From Acidobacteriota bacterium (GTDB taxonomy: Bacteria; Acidobacteriota; Vicinamibacteria; Vicinamibacterales; UBA2999), in the NCBI GenBank assembly GCA_020851835.1, contig JADZBZ010000527.1:1-6402 (forward strand): a stretch of DNA of 6,402 nt, written 5' to 3'. The notes beneath the pieces were generated by a model that searched no databases, was not told the DNA's origin, and saw only the letters and a list, made by a program, of their open reading frames with translations. Below are positions 4,659 through 6,402 of the stretch, piece after piece. The position numbers and the translations under genes were made by a program. The stretch's first letter is position 1; the number at the start of each line of letters is the position of its first letter.

Positions 4659-5993
4659 TTGGCTGACGAGACGTCGCTCGAGTCCACCCTCCGCGACCTG
4701 CATTGCCGGATGACGCGTCTGCAGGCCCACCCGGCGGTGGGCGCGCCCGCGCTGGCTGTTCCCGAGTGGGATCGCCTGCTCTGGCGGATCGGACGCGACC
4801 AGGTGGCGACCCGCCGGCCGGCTCTCAGCCAGGACCTCGCCCCTGCCCGGCGGCCCGCGCGCGATGTCTATCTCGCCACCCAGGTGTACGAGATCGGCGG
4901 CCACACCGCCCTCATTGGCGACATGGTGCGCGCCCGCCCGGCGGCCGACGCGTCAATCATCGTCTCCAATCTGCTCGAGCAGAATCCGCCGACCGTTCCG
5001 GACGTGATCGTCTCGCGGCTTGGCGTCGCTTCGGCGCGCGTGCGCGTTCTGCCCGGCCCATCTCTCGCCGACCGCCTCGGTCAGCTGCTCGACGTGCTCG
5101 AGGCGGTGCGGCCCGACACCTTGTTCCTGTTTCATCACCCCCAGGATCCGCTGGCCTGCCTGGTATCGCAGCCCGAACTGGCGCGGCGCCGGTTGCTGCT
5201 GCACCACGCCGATGCGACCCCGTCGTTTGGTCTCTCCCTCCCGGGAGTGACGCTCGTCGACCTGTCGCCTTCTGCCCTGGCCAACACCCGACTGCTCGGG
5301 ATGGGATCCGTGCTCCTGCCGCTCACCGCGCCGGATCCGGGGCCCCGGCCCGCTGGATTCCTGGCGCGCGGCCGCCTGGTGACCGCGTCGAGCGGAAGCG
5401 CGCACAAGTTTGCGGGACCTGACGCGCCTGGGTACGCCGAAACGGTCGCCCTCGTCCTCGAGGCCACCAGGGGCTGGCATCTGCACATTGGGCCGCTGCC
5501 GGACGAGACGCTGGCGGGCTTGGCGGCAGCTATCGCCGCGCGGCACGTGGACCCGGACCGCTTCATCTACCTCCGATCGACGCCCTCGGTGGCGACCGCT
5601 CTCATGGAGCAAGGCTGCGACATCTACCTGGCGTCGTTCCCGATCGATGGCGCCAGAACCAAGGTCGAAGTGCTCGCCTCGGGAACGCCCTACGTGCGCC
5701 ACTCGCGGCACCTGCCAATCGAGGGCGACCCGTCAATCGATACGGAAGGGTTCTTCGTATGGCGATCCTGCGACGACCTGCTGTCGATCCTCGACCACTT
5801 GTCGACGCCAGACGAATTGCGGGTGCACGGCACCCTGGCGCGCCGGCGGTACGAGCAGAATCACCACCCCGAGGTTTTCGCGCGCCGCCTTGACCTGATC
5901 GTCCAGGGAGTCGCGCCCCCAGATCCAGTGGCAAGTCCTGTTGACGGCGATGATGCGAACCGTGCGGGCCATGGCCTCGATCCGCCTCGATGA
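4659..5993 (+). CDS. GT-B-like putative glycosyltransferase of unassigned family
   Basis: From TTG 4659 the protein is 444 aa. No signal peptide or membrane segment is evident. After about 68 residues, RDVYLATQVYEIGGHTALIGD (69-89) looks like the first strand and Gly-rich turn of a GT-B fold. A middle stretch has LFLFHHPQDP (155-164) and LLLHHADATPSFGLSLPG (179-196). The second half opens with TASSGSAHKF (242-251), like the start of a GT-B C-terminal domain, and contains WHLHIGPLP (273-281) and TKVEVLASGTPYV (334-346). The last of these resembles the donor-binding helix with a Glu, Gly and Thr. I recall similar GGHT...HAD proteins annotated as glycosyltransferases, but cannot name a family or substrate. 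The ATG at 4575 would add 28 Arg/Ala-rich residues and overlaps a -10 box, so TTG is preferred. It is divergent from the SDR gene. Confidence is high that it is a gene and moderate for the function. Confidence 0.8.
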   Translation: MADETSLESTLRDLHCRMTRLQAHPAVGAPALAVPEWDRLLWRIGRDQVATRRPALSQDLAPARRPARDVYLATQVYEIGGHTALIGDMVRARPAADASIIVSNLLEQNPPTVPDVIVSRLGVASARVRVLPGPSLADRLGQLLDVLEAVRPDTLFLFHHPQDPLACLVSQPELARRRLLLHHADATPSFGLSLPGVTLVDLSPSALANTRLLGMGSVLLPLTAPDPGPRPAGFLARGRLVTASSGSAHKFAGPDAPGYAETVALVLEATRGWHLHIGPLPDETLAGLAAAIAARHVDPDRFIYLRSTPSVATALMEQGCDIYLASFPIDGARTKVEVLASGTPYVRHSRHLPIEGDPSIDTEGFFVWRSCDDLLSILDHLSTPDELRVHGTLARRRYEQNHHPEVFARRLDLIVQGVAPPDPVASPVDGDDANRAGHGLDPPR

Positions 5994-6003
5994 TGCTGAG
6001 GCC

Positions 6004-6020
6004 CGCGCGGACGCCGCGCG
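6004..6020 (+). terminator. GC hairpin after the GT-B-like gene
   Basis: CGCGCGG-ACG-CCGCGCG gives a perfect 7-bp stem with a 3-nt loop, 10 nt after the stop codon. No T-tract follows, so it is at best a weak or Rho-assisted terminator, or an mRNA 3'-end stabiliser. Confidence 0.35.
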
Positions 6021-6067
6021 ACTGGCCAGTTTCGAGGTGGAGCGGCCGTTCGCGCAGCGGCTCTGGA

Positions 6068-6082
6068 ATCGCCTCAGGCGAT
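6068..6082 (-). terminator. Short hairpin around the stop codon of the Mur-ligase-like gene
   Basis: ATCGCC (6068-6073) and GGCGAT (6077-6082) flank TCA, which is the minus-strand TGA stop. The stem is a perfect 6 bp with the stop codon as its loop. No T-tract follows in either direction. A termination role is uncertain. Confidence 0.25.
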
Positions 6083-6402
6083 CGTGACCGGCGAGCCCAG
6101 TCCGCGCACCACCGCGGCGGCATCGTCGCTGAACTGCTCGCGCAGGGACAGCAGCACGACGTCTCCCGGGTCCGAGCGCTCGCGCACCACCCGCGGCAGG
6201 TCGGCCAGGGACGGCGCGCGCTCGACGGCGACGCCGAGCCCGATGAGATCGCGCGCCAGCGTCTCGAGGCAGAACGGTTCGTTTCGCCAGCCGACGTGCG
6301 ACGCGGGCTTGTGCTCGTACGGCGAGGTGAGGATCACCGAGTCGAACCCGGAGAGCGCTGCCGGCAGGTCGCGCTGGTAAATCCAGCGGCGGCCCCCGGT
6401 CG
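6074..6402 (-). CDS. Mur-ligase-family protein (MurC/Mpl-like) C-terminal domain, 5'-truncated
   Basis: The minus-strand frame is open from the right edge to the TGA at 6074-6076, so only about 108 C-terminal residues are visible. The visible part reads ...RRWIYQRDLPAALSGFDSV, then ILTSPYEHKP, then FCLETLARDLIGLGVAVERA, then RSDPGDVVLLSLREQFSDD. This order matches the C-terminal domain of Mur ligases: a strand-helix 'RR.F..DF..AL...D.VIL' block, a helix of the LA.DL type, then 'PGD.V..LS'. The spacing is closest to the Mpl type (UDP-N-acetylmuramate:L-Ala-gamma-D-Glu-mDAP ligase), but the usual MSNGGFGG ending is replaced. A GTG at 6337 is internal. It would act in cytoplasmic peptidoglycan synthesis or recycling. 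It converges with the GT-B-like gene across 80 bp that hold two hairpins. Confidence 0.65.
   Translation of the reverse strand, partial: TGGRRWIYQRDLPAALSGFDSVILTSPYEHKPASHVGWRNEPFCLETLARDLIGLGVAVERAPSLADLPRVVRERSDPGDVVLLSLREQFSDDAAAVVRGLGSPVTIA

Noticed and set aside
4530..4904. Upstream extension of the SDR frame to about 371 codons
   Set aside because: It is antisense to the GT-B-like gene. SDR homology begins at the ATG at 4529 with a -10 box just before it.
5602..6123. A 173-codon minus-strand open frame over the end of the GT-B-like gene
   Set aside because: Arg/Pro/Gly-rich composition, antisense to a better-supported gene, no motif.
1..6402. CRISPR array, tRNA/rRNA, insertion sequence or prophage genes
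   Set aside because: I saw no regularly spaced direct repeats, no RNA-gene signatures, and no transposase or integrase motif. The only spaced repeats are the three operator palindromes.

Overview
The window is GC-rich, mostly single-copy chromosomal-looking DNA. It uses ATG, GTG and probably TTG starts, is densely packed, and shows no rRNA, tRNA, transposase, CRISPR or phage gene. The gene set fits a high-GC, Gram-negative-like soil or environmental bacterium: a COG2187-type kinase-like protein, a divergent PRPP synthetase, a plant-type HAL2/SAL1 nucleotidase, a PTR1/FolM-like SDR, a GT-B-like protein and a Mur-ligase-family C-terminus. TACAAT/TAGAAT -10 boxes also fit. My best guess is an Acidobacteriota (Vicinamibacteria-like) genome, but this rests on impression and not on a marker gene.

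Layout from left to right. (1) The 3' part of a COG2187 aminoglycoside-phosphotransferase-fold protein on + (to 836). It converges on (2) a divergent ribose-phosphate pyrophosphokinase on - (864-1844). A 115-bp intergenic region separates that gene from the divergently transcribed (3) 3'(2'),5'-bisphosphate nucleotidase on + (1960-2934), which converges with a gap of only 5 bp on (4) a TetR-family regulator on - (2940-3530). Then comes a 258-bp intergenic region with three copies of a TTGACCGATCGGTCAA-like palindrome. Next is (5) an SDR oxidoreductase on - (3789-4529), and across a short divergent promoter region (6) a GT-B-like putative glycosyltransferase on + (about 4659-5993). Last is (7) the C-terminus of a Mur-ligase-like protein on -, running off the right edge (6074-6402).

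The genes mostly alternate in strand, so no long operon is present. The one pair that may be co-regulated is SDR and tetR (both -). Both appear to have -10 boxes 7-9 nt before the ATG and no Shine-Dalgarno, which suggests leaderless mRNAs, and the operator array lies between them. The array's first site overlaps the proposed tetR -35, so autorepression is the simplest reading. Site centres are 94 and 105 bp apart, close to whole helical turns, so looping between repressor dimers is possible.

I did not find a clearly novel multi-gene system. The best leads are the phased triple-operator region, the divergent PRPP synthetase, and the unassigned GT-B-like protein with a likely mis-callable start.
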